Positions 54,037 through 63,010 of a stretch of 64,000 nucleotides of DNA are shown piece after piece. Numbering within the stretch: position 1 is the stretch's first letter; every line of letters starts with the position of its first letter. Position numbers and translations under genes: made by a program. The notes below the pieces were generated by a model. That model did no database searches and was not told the DNA's origin. It saw only the letters and a program-made list of their open reading frames with translations. Source of the stretch: Actinomadura rubteroloni (GTDB taxonomy: Bacteria; Actinomycetota; Actinomycetes; Streptosporangiales; Streptosporangiaceae); contig NZ_MTBP01000006.1 of the NCBI RefSeq assembly GCF_002911665.1, positions 124,001-188,000 of the forward strand, read 5' to 3'.

Positions 54037-54075
54037 AAACAGACCTAGGGCAAAAGCCCTGGTCAAGGCCTGTTT
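54037..54075. repeat. Nested inverted repeat upstream of the micro-gene
   Basis: AAACAG (54037-54042) pairs with CTGTTT (54070-54075), and inside it GACC-T-AGGGC pairs with GCCCTGGTC around an AAAA loop. On the minus strand TTGACC (54066-54061) is a candidate -35 within the structure. Low GC for this genome; it may be an operator or the promoter core. Confidence 0.4.
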
Positions 54076-54196
54076 CGCAGCGGCGGTTCACGGACCGAAC
54101 GGACAGATTCCCCTGGCTCCGGGCAGACGTGCGGGCGGCCCGCGGCGTAGGGTCGCGGGCGGCGTGCGTCCGGCACGTCCGGAAGGCGGGGGTTCC

Positions 54197-54946
54197 ATGC
54201 GGGTGCGGGGTCCGGGCGCGGTCGTCGGCGGTCTCGCCCTGCTGGGCGCCCTCGCGGGCTGCGGCGCCCGGTCGGACGCGTCCGTCCAGGAGGCCGCGCC
54301 GCCGCCCGTCGCCACCGCGCCGTCGAGTTCGCCGCCCGTGACGCCTGTGCCTTCCGCGACGCCCGAGAACGCGGCGGACGCCCGGCCCGGCAAGCCGCTC
54401 GGCGCGCCGAGGAGCTGGAAGATCACCACGTACTACACGGCCGTGGAGTCGGTGCACCACGGCAGGCCGAAGGCCGTCAAGGGCTGCCCCGAGCTGCACT
54501 GCTCGCACGGGCGGACGCCACTCGGCTCCTACCCCGAAGACTTCCTCGCGGTCGTCCAGATGGAGGGCGCCGGACGGCTCACGTCCGGGGCGAACAAGGG
54601 CCGCTACCTCAACTGGTCGCACAGCGTCGGGTGGTGGCTGGACGACTCCACGCGCGACTCGAGGGCGCGTCCGCTCGTCCCGTGGAAGACGGCGGCGGCC
54701 GACCGGTCCGTCCTCGCGCGGGGGCAGCGGTTCCTGATCACCGACTGCGGCCGGGACGACGCGGGCCGGGCCGTCCCGGCGGACGTCTGCGCGGCGTTCC
54801 GGCGGGCGACCTTCACGGTGACGGACCTGTTCCGTCCGGGCTACGGCGGGCAGCACCACGCGGACGTCTACGTGGGCGAGGAGACCGGCCCCGGCTTCGC
54901 CGCGTTCGCGACGACGCTGACCGGCGCGTCGCTCGCCGCGGGCTAG
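54197..54946 (+). CDS. Exported lipoprotein with 3D-like (double-psi) domain
   Basis: A 249-residue lipoprotein: hydrophobic signal ending LAGC (Cys22), a Pro/Ser-rich linker of about 45 residues, then a domain with ITTYYTAVESVHHGRPKAVK, a VGWWLDDSTRDSRARPLVPW stretch and a distal FLITDCG...VTDLFRPGYG...HHADVYVGEE that recalls the 3D domain of cell-wall lytic factors. Conserved Asp positions are partly visible. Substrate and activity are unproven. It converges on the adenylate cyclase gene with a four-base stop overlap. Confidence 0.75.
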   Translation: MRVRGPGAVVGGLALLGALAGCGARSDASVQEAAPPPVATAPSSSPPVTPVPSATPENAADARPGKPLGAPRSWKITTYYTAVESVHHGRPKAVKGCPELHCSHGRTPLGSYPEDFLAVVQMEGAGRLTSGANKGRYLNWSHSVGWWLDDSTRDSRARPLVPWKTAAADRSVLARGQRFLITDCGRDDAGRAVPADVCAAFRRATFTVTDLFRPGYGGQHHADVYVGEETGPGFAAFATTLTGASLAAG

Positions 54947-56550
54947 CGCCCGGCCGCGTCCGCCGTCGCGGCCTCGGCGGCGGGCGCGGGGACGGGCGCG
55001 GCGAGCCGGGTGGGCTCGGTCCGGCCGCGCAGCACGACCTCGTCGCCGAGTTCCCAGTGCGCGGCCTCGGGGTCGCCGGCCTCGGCCACGACCGTCCCGG
55101 CCGCCAGCACGAGCGCGGGCGTCGACTTGGCGAGGTCGGTGAGCCGCGCCGCCTCGTTCACCGGGTCGCCGATGACGGTGTACTCGAACCGCTCCTCCGC
55201 GCCGATGTGCCCGGCGACGGCCTCGCCCGCCGAGACCCCGACGGCCGCCGACACGCCCGGTACCTCGGCGCGCAGCCGGGCGGCCAGCTCGCGGCCGGCC
55301 GCGAGGGCGCGGGCGGGCGCGCCGTCCAGGTCCAGCGGGGCGCCGAAGATCGCCAGCGCCGCGTCGCCCTCGAACTTGTTGATCCAGCCGCCGTGCCGTC
55401 CGACGACCTCCACGACGACGCCGAAGAACGCGTTGAGCAGCGCGACGACCTCGCTCGGCGGCCGGTCGGCGGCCAGCCGCGTCGAGCCGATGATGTCCAC
55501 GAACAGCACCGCGACCCGGCGCGTCTCGCCGCCGAGGTCGATGCCGCGTTCGAGCGCGACGCGGGCGACGTCCGGGCCTACCTGCCGTCCGAAGAGGTCT
55601 TGCAAACGTTCGTGCTCGCGCAGGCCCGCCGCCATGTGGTTGAACCCGGCCTGGAGCAGTCCGACCTCGCTGGCGTCGTAGACGGGCACCTCCACGTCCA
55701 GGTCGCCGCGTTCGATGCGCGCGAGCCCGAACCGCACCGACTCCACCGGATCGGCGATGGCGTGCGCGGCGCCGTAGGTGACGGCGAACCCGACGACGAG
55801 CGCGGTCCCGCCGAGGACGAGGGCGGCGACCGCGAAGTCCCGCAGCGTCACCTTCGCGAAGACGATCGAGCCGACGGCGAGCGCGACGAGCCCGAGGATC
55901 GGCACCGCCGTCCCGAGCGCCCACGCCAGCACCGACCGCGCCACCACGCCCGGCAGCCCGGTCCGCGCCGGGGTCCCCGAGCGCAGCGCGGCCGTGACGG
56001 CGCGGCGCAGCAGCCGTTCGGTGAGCAGGTAGACGATCGTGCAGGTCGTGAGGCCGCCGAGCAGGCTCGTCAGGCCGAGCTTGGCGGCCAGCAGCGGCGA
56101 GAAGACGGCGTTGATCACGACCCAGCCGACCGAGCCGATCCCCCACAGCATCAGGTGGACGGCCATCATCCGCAGCGGCGCGTACAGCAGCGCGGACCGC
56201 TCGCCGGGCCGCGCGCCCTCGTCGCGCTCCACGATCCGCCGGACGCCCCGGAACACCCGCGCCCCGAGCACCAGCCCGACCGGCACGGCCAGCGCGACGT
56301 AGACGGTGAACAGCCAGACGTTGATCGTCTCCAGCCGGGCCGGGATGTCGCCGTCGGGGTTCGGCACGACGAGCGTGAACAGGAAGACGACCAGCGCGCC
56401 GCCGAGGTTGGCCAGGCCCGTGGCGATCGTGACCAGGCGCCGGGCGCGGCGGACGATCGTCGTCCGCGAGTCGCCGGGACGTCCGTCGATGAGCCGCCAG
56501 AGCACCGCGAACGGCGTCCGGCGCGCGCGGGGCGCCCTGTCGAACTCCAT
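54943..56550 (-). CDS. Membrane adenylate/guanylate cyclase with HAMP domain
   Basis: A 535-residue class III cyclase of the mycobacterial Rv1318c/Rv3645 type. About six transmembrane helices (residues 35-265), then a HAMP linker (AHAIADPVESVRFGLARIER), then the catalytic domain (about 335-500). The metal Asp is in VLFVDIIGSTRL, the second in NKFEGDAALAIFG, and YTVIGDPVNEAARLTDLAKS supplies the transition-state residues, so it looks active. The lysine in INKFEGD suits adenine. A variable Ala-rich tail follows. No partner gene is adjacent. Confidence 0.9.
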   Translation of the reverse strand: MEFDRAPRARRTPFAVLWRLIDGRPGDSRTTIVRRARRLVTIATGLANLGGALVVFLFTLVVPNPDGDIPARLETINVWLFTVYVALAVPVGLVLGARVFRGVRRIVERDEGARPGERSALLYAPLRMMAVHLMLWGIGSVGWVVINAVFSPLLAAKLGLTSLLGGLTTCTIVYLLTERLLRRAVTAALRSGTPARTGLPGVVARSVLAWALGTAVPILGLVALAVGSIVFAKVTLRDFAVAALVLGGTALVVGFAVTYGAAHAIADPVESVRFGLARIERGDLDVEVPVYDASEVGLLQAGFNHMAAGLREHERLQDLFGRQVGPDVARVALERGIDLGGETRRVAVLFVDIIGSTRLAADRPPSEVVALLNAFFGVVVEVVGRHGGWINKFEGDAALAIFGAPLDLDGAPARALAAGRELAARLRAEVPGVSAAVGVSAGEAVAGHIGAEERFEYTVIGDPVNEAARLTDLAKSTPALVLAAGTVVAEAGDPEAAHWELGDEVVLRGRTEPTRLAAPVPAPAAEAATADAAGR

Positions 56551-56598
56551 GAGCGGCAGATTAGTGGGTCGAATCGGATGTTCCGCACATCACACGCG

Positions 56599-57990
56599 TC
56601 AGGCCAGCTCCTCGACGAACGAGGTGAGCTGGTCCAGGTTGCGGCACTCGACCATCGGCACGATCGCGCCGTAGCGGGACGCGGCCGAGTCCCCGGTGTC
56701 CCACAGGCCGCGCGGCTCGGGGTTCAGCCAGTACGCGTGCCGCGCCCGGCCGGCCATCGCCTCCAGGACGGGCAGGGACAGCTCGCCGTAGTTGGAGCGG
56801 GCGTCGCCGAGGACGAGCAGGGACGTCCGGGGCCCGATCGCGTCGGCGTACCGCTCCTCGAACACCTTGATCGCGTGGCCGTAGTTGCTGCGGCCGGTGA
56901 TCCAGACCAGGTCGGCCTCGCGCGCCATCCGGGTCATCGCGGCGGCCACGTCCGCGCCCGGCGCGAAGAACTTGGTGATCTCGTCGGTGGTGTCGATGAA
57001 CGCGAACGCCCGGACCCGGCTGAACTGCTCGCGCAGCGCGAACGTCAGCAGCAGCGTGAAGTGCGCGAACGCCGACACCGAGTCGCTGGCGTCGCAGAGG
57101 ATCACGAGGTCGGGCCGGTGCGGGCGGCGCGGCCGGTGCCGGGTGGTGAGCGGGACGCCGCCGCTGGCCAGCGACGCCCGGACGGTCCGCCGGAAGTCCA
57201 GCCGCCCCCGGTCGCCCGCCCGGTTGCGCTGCGCCAGCCGGGTGGCGAGGCGCCGGGCCAGCGGGTGGACCTCCCGGCGGAGCCGGTCCAGGTCGGCGCG
57301 GTTCGCGCGGCCGAAGTCCAGCCGTTCCAGCGGCGGGCGGACCGACAGCCGGGCCGTCCGCTCGACGCCGGTGTCCTCGGCGATGCGGCGCCGGACCTCG
57401 CCCGCCACCAGCCGCTCGAACCGGGCGATCCGGTCGCGGAAGGTGCGGCGCGCGACCCGCTCGGCGAGCCCGCCCCGGTCCCGTCCGGTGAGGACGGCGT
57501 TCAGCAGCCCCGCCATCAGCGTGTCCGGGGACAGGGCGCGCAGCACGCCCGAGGAGAACCACGACTCCTGGCCCGGCGTCCGGCCGTAGGACGCGACGGC
57601 GTCGCGCGCGAACGCCCGCAGCGCCGCGTCGTCGCCGTCCAGCAGCACGTCGGCCAGCTCGCGGCGGCGCGCCTGCACGCCGGGGTCCAGGGCGGCGGGG
57701 ATCGGGCGGCCCTCGCCGTCCAGCCGCCGTCCGGGACGGCCCGGGACATGCCCCGCGCCGTCGCCGAGCGCCGCCGGGAACCACAGGTCGAACAGCGTGT
57801 CGAACAGCTCGCGGTGCGCGGACCTCTTGACGAGCGTCGCGGCGTACGCGGCGCGCACGGACTCGCGGTCCATCAGGTCCAGGAACTCCAGGGCGCGGAC
57901 GGCGTCCAGCCCCTCGGCCGTCGACACCGGCAGCCCCGCCTCGCGCAGCGCCGCGACGAACCCCGCGTGCCGGCCGACCAGGGACGCCAC
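56599..57990 (-). CDS. VWA-domain CoxE-like protein
   Basis: A 463-residue protein of the CoxE/VWA family. The N-terminal half is helical (residues 1-270); the von Willebrand A domain follows with a MIDAS motif in DLVILCDASDSVSAFAHFTL and IDTTDEITKFF. It starts GTG two bases after the MoxR stop. MoxR-CoxE pairs act as ATP-driven insertion or maturation chaperones for metal centres, for example CO dehydrogenase, but many partners are unknown. Nothing adjacent is a molybdenum enzyme. Confidence 0.88.
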   Translation of the reverse strand: MASLVGRHAGFVAALREAGLPVSTAEGLDAVRALEFLDLMDRESVRAAYAATLVKRSAHRELFDTLFDLWFPAALGDGAGHVPGRPGRRLDGEGRPIPAALDPGVQARRRELADVLLDGDDAALRAFARDAVASYGRTPGQESWFSSGVLRALSPDTLMAGLLNAVLTGRDRGGLAERVARRTFRDRIARFERLVAGEVRRRIAEDTGVERTARLSVRPPLERLDFGRANRADLDRLRREVHPLARRLATRLAQRNRAGDRGRLDFRRTVRASLASGGVPLTTRHRPRRPHRPDLVILCDASDSVSAFAHFTLLLTFALREQFSRVRAFAFIDTTDEITKFFAPGADVAAAMTRMAREADLVWITGRSNYGHAIKVFEERYADAIGPRTSLLVLGDARSNYGELSLPVLEAMAGRARHAYWLNPEPRGLWDTGDSAASRYGAIVPMVECRNLDQLTSFVEELA

Positions 57991-57992
57991 GG

Positions 57993-58865
57993 TCAGCCCC
58001 GCAGGCCCAGCTCCGCCGCCGCGCGCTCCTGGTCGGAGACGTGCTTGAGCACGACGCCGAGGGTGCGGGCGACGGCGGTCTCGTCCAGCTCGTCCAGGCC
58101 GAGGGCCAGCAGGGTGCGCGCCCAGTCGATCGTCTCGGCGATGGACGGCGCCTTCTTCAGCTCCAGGTCGCGCAGCGCCGCGACCGTCCGGACGAGCTGC
58201 TCGGCCAGCGACGCCTCGATGCCCGGCACCCGCGCCAGCACGATCGCGCGCTCGCGCTCGGCCGTCGGGTAGTCCAGGTGCAGGTACAGGCAGCGCCGCT
58301 TCAGCGCCTCCGACAGCTCCCGCGCCGCGTTGGAGGTGATGACGACGAACGGGCGGCGCACGGCGGCGATCGTCCCGAGTTCGGGGATCGTCACCTGGTA
58401 GTCCGACAGGACCTCCAGCAGCAGGCCCTCCACCTCGACGTCGGCCTTGTCGGCCTCGTCGATGAGCAGGACCGTCGGGTCCGGGCGGCGGATCGCCGCC
58501 AGCAGCGGGCGCTCCAGCAGGAACTCGGCGGAGAAGATGTCGTCGTGCGTCTCCTGCCAGGCCCGGTCCGACGGGGCGGCCTGGATCGCGAGGAGCTGCT
58601 TCTTGTAGTTGAACTCGTACAGGGCGCGGGCCTCGTCCAGGCCCTCGTAGCACTGGAGCCGCAGCAGCCCGGCGCCGGTCGCCGCCGCGACCGCCTTGGC
58701 CAGCTCGGTCTTGCCGGTGCCCGCCGGGCCCTCGACCAGCAGCGGCTTGCCGAGCGCCTGCGCGAGGAACACGGTCGTGGCGACGGGCTCGTCCGCGAGG
58801 TACCCGGCGGCGGCGAGCCGCGCGGCGACGTCGTCGGGCGAGGTGAACGCGGCCGGCGCGGTCAT
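57993..58865 (-). CDS. MoxR-family AAA+ ATPase
   Basis: A 290-residue AAA+ ATPase. Walker A GPAGTGKTELAKAVAAATGA, Walker B VLLIDEADKADVEVEG, sensor I FVVITSNAARELSEALKRR and an arginine-finger region in RCLYLHLDYPTAERE. It is coupled to the CoxE-like gene downstream (two-base gap) and overlaps the stop of a lipoprotein gene upstream (ATGA). The trio is probably one transcript. Confidence 0.92.
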   Translation of the reverse strand: MTAPAAFTSPDDVAARLAAAGYLADEPVATTVFLAQALGKPLLVEGPAGTGKTELAKAVAAATGAGLLRLQCYEGLDEARALYEFNYKKQLLAIQAAPSDRAWQETHDDIFSAEFLLERPLLAAIRRPDPTVLLIDEADKADVEVEGLLLEVLSDYQVTIPELGTIAAVRRPFVVITSNAARELSEALKRRCLYLHLDYPTAERERAIVLARVPGIEASLAEQLVRTVAALRDLELKKAPSIAETIDWARTLLALGLDELDETAVARTLGVVLKHVSDQERAAAELGLRG

Positions 58866-59281
58866 CTCCGCTTCGCCTTGCTGTACGTCTGATTCGTCCC
58901 CGCGAACACGAGCCTCCCCTTGGCGTCGATCGTCGCACCCCAGTACGACCCCGACTGCGGATCCCTGCCCTGCCAGGAGAAACGGTACTTGTTCTTCCCG
59001 TCTGGGATGGCCTGTCCGGTCCAGAGCGTCTGACCGGCCTGCTTCCAGACGCCCGACCCGTCGGCCTTGAACTCGAAGTAGTCCTTGCGCTCGCCGACCC
59101 AGCGGCCCACGAGCACCCGGACGTCCGCGGCCTTCACCGACGGGACCGGCGCCAGCGTGGGCGTCGGCGCGGTCGAGGCGCCGGACGTCCCGTGGCCGGA
59201 TCCGCCGCACGCCGTGAGGGTGAGCGCCGCGCCGAGCGCGGTCGCGGCGAGGGAGCTGGCGGAACGTGCCCGCAGGCGCAT
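58862..59281 (-). CDS. Small lipoprotein, lipocalin-like
   Basis: A 139-residue lipoprotein. Signal ends LTLTACGG (Cys25), linker is Thr/Ala/Pro-rich, then a single beta-domain (LVGRWVGERKDYFEFKADGS, YRFSWQGRDPQSGSYWGATI, VFAGTNQTYSK) that resembles DUF/lipocalin-type beta barrels or binding domains. AGGAGG lies before the ATG. It is the first gene of the lipoprotein-MoxR-CoxE unit; a role as substrate or sensor is inference. Confidence 0.8.
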   Translation of the reverse strand: MRLRARSASSLAATALGAALTLTACGGSGHGTSGASTAPTPTLAPVPSVKAADVRVLVGRWVGERKDYFEFKADGSGVWKQAGQTLWTGQAIPDGKNKYRFSWQGRDPQSGSYWGATIDAKGRLVFAGTNQTYSKAKRR

Positions 59282-59424
59282 GGGGACCTCCTGAGCGGGG
59301 AGAAAGAGGTGACTTATCGACGGGTTACCGTATCCGACCGGACAGCCCGTGTACTTCGAACTCCCTCCCCGGTAGCACCCCGGAGTTCGGCCCCGGGGGT
59401 GACGCGGCGCGGGCCGCCGCCTTG

Positions 59425-59430
59425 TTGGAT
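59425..59430 (+). promoter_or_regulatory. Leaderless -10 element (TTGGAT)
   Basis: TTGGAT ends seven bases before the ATG at 59438, without a ribosome site. Weak -10 but the spacing repeats the pattern. Confidence 0.4.
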
Positions 59431-59437
59431 CGGACGC

Positions 59438-59737
59438 ATGACGACGGCACGCCTCCCCCACGACGAGCTGGCCGCGGCGATGGCCGCGCGCCGTGAGCTC
59501 GGCCCCGACTACGACGCCGCGTTCGCGCAGGCCATCGCCGACCGCGTCCAGGAGCTGGCGACCGTCCGGCCCGCGCCCCGGCGCCTGCTGGACGCCGGCT
59601 TCGTGCTGGCGGTCCTGTCCCTGGCGGCGGCGATCCCGCTGAGCGCGATCGCCGCCGTCCAGGCGGGACTGCCGGGCCTCGCCGTGGTGTGGACGGGCGT
59701 CGTGCTGTTCAACGCCGTCCACGCGCGACGGACCTGA
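59438..59737 (+). CDS. Small membrane-anchored protein, DUF1707-like
   Basis: A 99-residue protein with a charged N-terminal 50 residues and two C-terminal helices (LLDAGFVLAVLSLAAAIPLS, GLAVVWTGVVLFNAVHA). A charged front followed by two hydrophobic helices looks like small actinobacterial membrane proteins of unknown role. The stop abuts the stop of the acyl-CoA dehydrogenase on the other strand. Confidence 0.72.
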   Translation: MTTARLPHDELAAAMAARRELGPDYDAAFAQAIADRVQELATVRPAPRRLLDAGFVLAVLSLAAAIPLSAIAAVQAGLPGLAVVWTGVVLFNAVHARRT

Positions 59738-61936
59738 TCACTTCCCCGGCTCGGGGTCGCGCGGCAGCCCGAGCAGCCGCTCGCCGATGATGTTGAGCTG
59801 CACCTCGGTGGTGCCGCCGTAGATCGTCATCGCGCGGCTGAACAGCATCGCCCGGCCGACGATCCCGCTCTCGGCCATCGGGACCTCGGTCGCCCCCGCG
59901 TCGCCCTGCGCCGCCCAGCAGAAGTCGGCGACGTCCTGGTTGAACTGGACGCCGAGCAGCTTGCGCACGCTCGCCTCCGCGCCCGGCTCGACGCCGTTGA
60001 GCTGCTTGAGCGTGGTGCGCAGCGACAGCAGGTCGATCGAGTGGCCCTGCGCGACGAGCCTGCCGACCTCGCTGACGGTGCCCGCGTCGGGCGTCCGGTC
60101 GGCGAAGAACGCGAGCAGTTCCTCGACGCCCATCCCGAGGCCGCCGCTGCCCGTGGACAGCGACACCCGCTCGTTGGACAGCGTGTTGCGCGCGACCTGC
60201 CAGCCCTTGCCGACCTCGCCGACCACGCGGTCGTCGGGGACGAAGACGCCGTCGAGGAACACCTCGTTGAAGATCGCCTCGCCGGTCAGCTCCTTGAGCG
60301 GCCGGACGTCGACGCCCTCGGACTTCATGTCCACCAGGAAGTAGGTGATCCCGTCGTGCTTGGGCCCGGACGCGTCGGTGCGCGCGATGCAGAAGCCCCA
60401 CTGCGCGAACTGCGCGAGCGACGTCCAGATCTTCTGCCCGGTGAGCCTCCAGCCGCCCTCGACCCGCTCGGCCCGCATCGACAGCGACGCGAGGTCCGAC
60501 CCGGCGCCCGGCTCGGAGAAGAGCTGGCACCAGACCATCTGGCCGCGCAGCGTCGGCCGCAGGAACCGTTCCTGCTGCTCCCGCGTCCCGTACCGGACGA
60601 GCGACGGCACCAGCCAGGCGCCGATCATGAGGCTCGGCGGCTTGACGCCCGCGCGCTTCAGCTCCTGCTGGATGACGATCTGCTCCACCGGCCCGGCGTC
60701 CCGGCCCCACGGCGCGGGGAAATGGGGAACGGTCCAGCCCGCGTCGCCCATCCGGGTGTTCAGCTCGCCCTTGTCCTCGATCGCGGCCAGCTCGGCGATC
60801 TCGGCGCGGACGCGCTCGCGCAGCGGCCGGGTGTCGTCGTCCAGCTCCAGCTCGACGGGCCGACGCCCGCCGGCCAGGGCCCGCTCCCCGACCGTGTGCG
60901 CCCACGCGCCGGGCGAGCCGAGCAGCGCCCGCAGCGTCAGCGTCCGGCGCAGGTAGAGGTGGGCGTCGTGCTCCCAGGTGAACCCGATGCCGCCGAGGAT
61001 CTGGATCGCGTCGCGCGCGGTGCGGACCCCGGCGTCGACCGCGACGACGGCGGACACGGCCGCCGCGAAGCCCGCCTCGGGGACGTCCTCGTCCAGGGCG
61101 CGGGCGGCGTCCCAGGCGACGGCGCGGGCCTGCTCGGCGGCGATGAGCATCCGGGCGGCCTTGTGCTTGACGCCCTGGAACTGCCCGATCGGGCGGCCGA
61201 ACTGCTCGCGGACCTTGGCGTACTCGGCGGCGGTCGTGACGAGCCAGTCCGCCGCGCCGGCCGCCTCCGCGCCGAACAGCGCGGCGGCGAGGTCCCGGAC
61301 GGCGGCGGTGGTGAGGCCGTCCAGCACCCGCTCGGCGGGGACCTCGGCGCCGGACGCCTCGACCCGGGCGACGCGCCGGACGCGGTCCAGGCTCTCCACC
61401 GCCGTGACGGTCGTGTCGGCGGCGTCCACGACGACCCACGCGGTCTCGGCGCCGATCGCGACCGGAAGCACGAGCAGGTCGGCCAGGGACGCGCCGAGGA
61501 CGGTCTCCGCCGCGCCGTCCACCACGACCGTCCCGCCGTCGCGGCGTCCGGTGAAGGACCCGGTCAGCGCGACGGCGGCGGTGCGGGACCCGTCGGCGAG
61601 GGCGGGCAGCAGCGCGTCCCGCGCCTTGGCGTTGCCCCCGGCCCGCACGGCCGCGCTCGCGAGGACGGTCGGGAGGAACGGGCCGGGCGCGGCGGCGCGG
61701 CCCAGCTCCTCCACCGCGACGGCGAGTTCCAGCAGCCCGAAGCCCTGCCCGCCGTGCGCCTCGTCCAGGTGGAGTCCCAGCAGGCCCTGCTCGGCCAGGG
61801 CCGGCCAGAAGGGCGGCCGGGCCTCCGCATCGGCCTCCAGCGCCGCCCGGACGACTCCGGCGGGGATGTTGCGCTCGGCGAACCCGCGCACCGATGCGGC
61901 GAGGGCCTCATGCTCCTCGGTGAGCCCGATGGCCAT
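59738..61936 (-). CDS. Fused double acyl-CoA dehydrogenase
   Basis: A 732-residue fusion of two acyl-CoA dehydrogenase modules. The first (1-350) has AIGLTEEHEALAASVRGFAE and the FAD-site helix REQFGRPIGQFQGVKHKAAR. The second (about 375-732) has SEPGAGSDLASLSMRAERVE, TGQKIWTSLAQFAQWG and AMTIYGGTTEVQLNIIGERL. In classic enzymes the catalytic Glu sits in YEGT; here that position reads YGGT, as in the FadE26/FadE34 sterol-side-chain group, where the base is elsewhere. FadE34 (ChsE3) of Mycobacterium has the same fused size. Substrate is therefore likely long or sterol-like acyl-CoA, by analogy. Confidence 0.9.
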   Translation of the reverse strand: MAIGLTEEHEALAASVRGFAERNIPAGVVRAALEADAEARPPFWPALAEQGLLGLHLDEAHGGQGFGLLELAVAVEELGRAAAPGPFLPTVLASAAVRAGGNAKARDALLPALADGSRTAAVALTGSFTGRRDGGTVVVDGAAETVLGASLADLLVLPVAIGAETAWVVVDAADTTVTAVESLDRVRRVARVEASGAEVPAERVLDGLTTAAVRDLAAALFGAEAAGAADWLVTTAAEYAKVREQFGRPIGQFQGVKHKAARMLIAAEQARAVAWDAARALDEDVPEAGFAAAVSAVVAVDAGVRTARDAIQILGGIGFTWEHDAHLYLRRTLTLRALLGSPGAWAHTVGERALAGGRRPVELELDDDTRPLRERVRAEIAELAAIEDKGELNTRMGDAGWTVPHFPAPWGRDAGPVEQIVIQQELKRAGVKPPSLMIGAWLVPSLVRYGTREQQERFLRPTLRGQMVWCQLFSEPGAGSDLASLSMRAERVEGGWRLTGQKIWTSLAQFAQWGFCIARTDASGPKHDGITYFLVDMKSEGVDVRPLKELTGEAIFNEVFLDGVFVPDDRVVGEVGKGWQVARNTLSNERVSLSTGSGGLGMGVEELLAFFADRTPDAGTVSEVGRLVAQGHSIDLLSLRTTLKQLNGVEPGAEASVRKLLGVQFNQDVADFCWAAQGDAGATEVPMAESGIVGRAMLFSRAMTIYGGTTEVQLNIIGERLLGLPRDPEPGK

Positions 61937-61967
61937 GCGTCACCTTCTCTCGACCTGTCCGACGGCG

Positions 61968-61973
61968 ATTCTA
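61968..61973 (-). promoter_or_regulatory. -10 element of the acyl-CoA dehydrogenase gene (TAGAAT)
   Basis: TAGAAT is a near-perfect -10, 31 bases before the ATG at 61936. AGAAGG lies between as ribosome site, so this transcript has a short leader. Confidence 0.5.
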
Positions 61974-62011
61974 GAACAGCATTCGGGCCGCGTCGCCAGG
62001 TGATCTGGGTC

Positions 62012-63004
62012 TCACTCCGTCCGGTCGCGGCCCACCGGCACGCCTTCGGCCGGGTCGGCGGTCCCGGCGCGCCGCCGGCCGACCGTGAGGCTCGCGACCG
62101 TCGTCGCCGCCAGTGTTCCCCCGATGACGGCCAGCGAAAGCCAGATCGGCACGTCCGGCGCCCAGGCGACGCCGTACTCGTGCAGCGCGTGCAGCACGAG
62201 CTTCACGCCGATGAAGCCGAGGATGAACGCCAGGCCGCGGCCGAGGTACACGAGACGGTCGAGCAGGCCGCCGAGCAGGAAGAAGAGCTGCACCAGGCCC
62301 ATCAGCGCGAACGTGTTGGCGGTGAACACCAGGTAGGGCTCGGTGGTGAGGCCGAAGATCGCCGGGATCGAGTCCAGGGCGAACAGGACGTCGGTGGAGC
62401 CTATGGCGAGGACGACGATGAACAGCGGGGTGACCATCCGCCTGCCGTCGCGGCGGGTGAACAGCCGTCCGCCCTCGAACGCGTCGGTCGTCGGCAGGAT
62501 CCGCCGGGCGCGCTTGAGCAGCCGGTTCTCGGTGAACTCGTCATCGTCCCCGCCGCGGACCAGGCCGACCGCCGTCCAGAGCAGGAACGCGCCGAAGACG
62601 AAGAACGCCCAGGTGAACGCCGACAGGGCCGCCGCGCCCACCGCGATGAACGCGCCCCGCAGCACGAGCGCGATGACGATGCCCGCCATCAGCGCGGTGT
62701 GCTGCGACGCCTTCGGCACGGCGAACCGCGTCAGGATCACCATGAACACGAAAAGGTTGTCGACGCTGAGGCTCTTCTCGGTGACGAAGCCCCCGAAGAA
62801 CTGCGCGGCGTGCTCGCCGCCCGAGAACGCCCAGACACCGGCGCCGAACGCCACCGCGAGACCGAGGTAGACCACCGACCAGAACGCGGCGCGGCGGGTG
62901 GTGAACTCCCGGCCGTCGGCGCGGTGGATGAGCAGCAGGTCGGCGAGGATGACGGCGAGGATCCCGGCCAGGGTCAGGATCCAGACCCAGGGTGCGACGT
63001 GCAT
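62012..63004 (-). CDS. TerC-family membrane protein (manganese exporter type)
   Basis: A 330-residue membrane protein with eight to nine helices. The TerC/Alx motifs FVTEKSLSVDNLFVFMVIL and VLAIGSTDVLFALDSIPA, each with conserved acidic residues in the membrane, are intact. Members of this family export manganese or help load exported enzymes with metal. The leader contains a yybP-ykoY-type riboswitch with the ribosome site locked in a hairpin, fitting induction by manganese. Start ATG 63004. Confidence 0.93.
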   Translation of the reverse strand: MHVAPWVWILTLAGILAVILADLLLIHRADGREFTTRRAAFWSVVYLGLAVAFGAGVWAFSGGEHAAQFFGGFVTEKSLSVDNLFVFMVILTRFAVPKASQHTALMAGIVIALVLRGAFIAVGAAALSAFTWAFFVFGAFLLWTAVGLVRGGDDDEFTENRLLKRARRILPTTDAFEGGRLFTRRDGRRMVTPLFIVVLAIGSTDVLFALDSIPAIFGLTTEPYLVFTANTFALMGLVQLFFLLGGLLDRLVYLGRGLAFILGFIGVKLVLHALHEYGVAWAPDVPIWLSLAVIGGTLAATTVASLTVGRRRAGTADPAEGVPVGRDRTE

Positions 63005-63010
63005 GAACGT

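Noticed and set aside
61940..61990. Possible KstR site in the acyl-CoA dehydrogenase promoter
   Set aside because: Only a TAGAAC half-site is present; the second half does not match the KstR palindrome.
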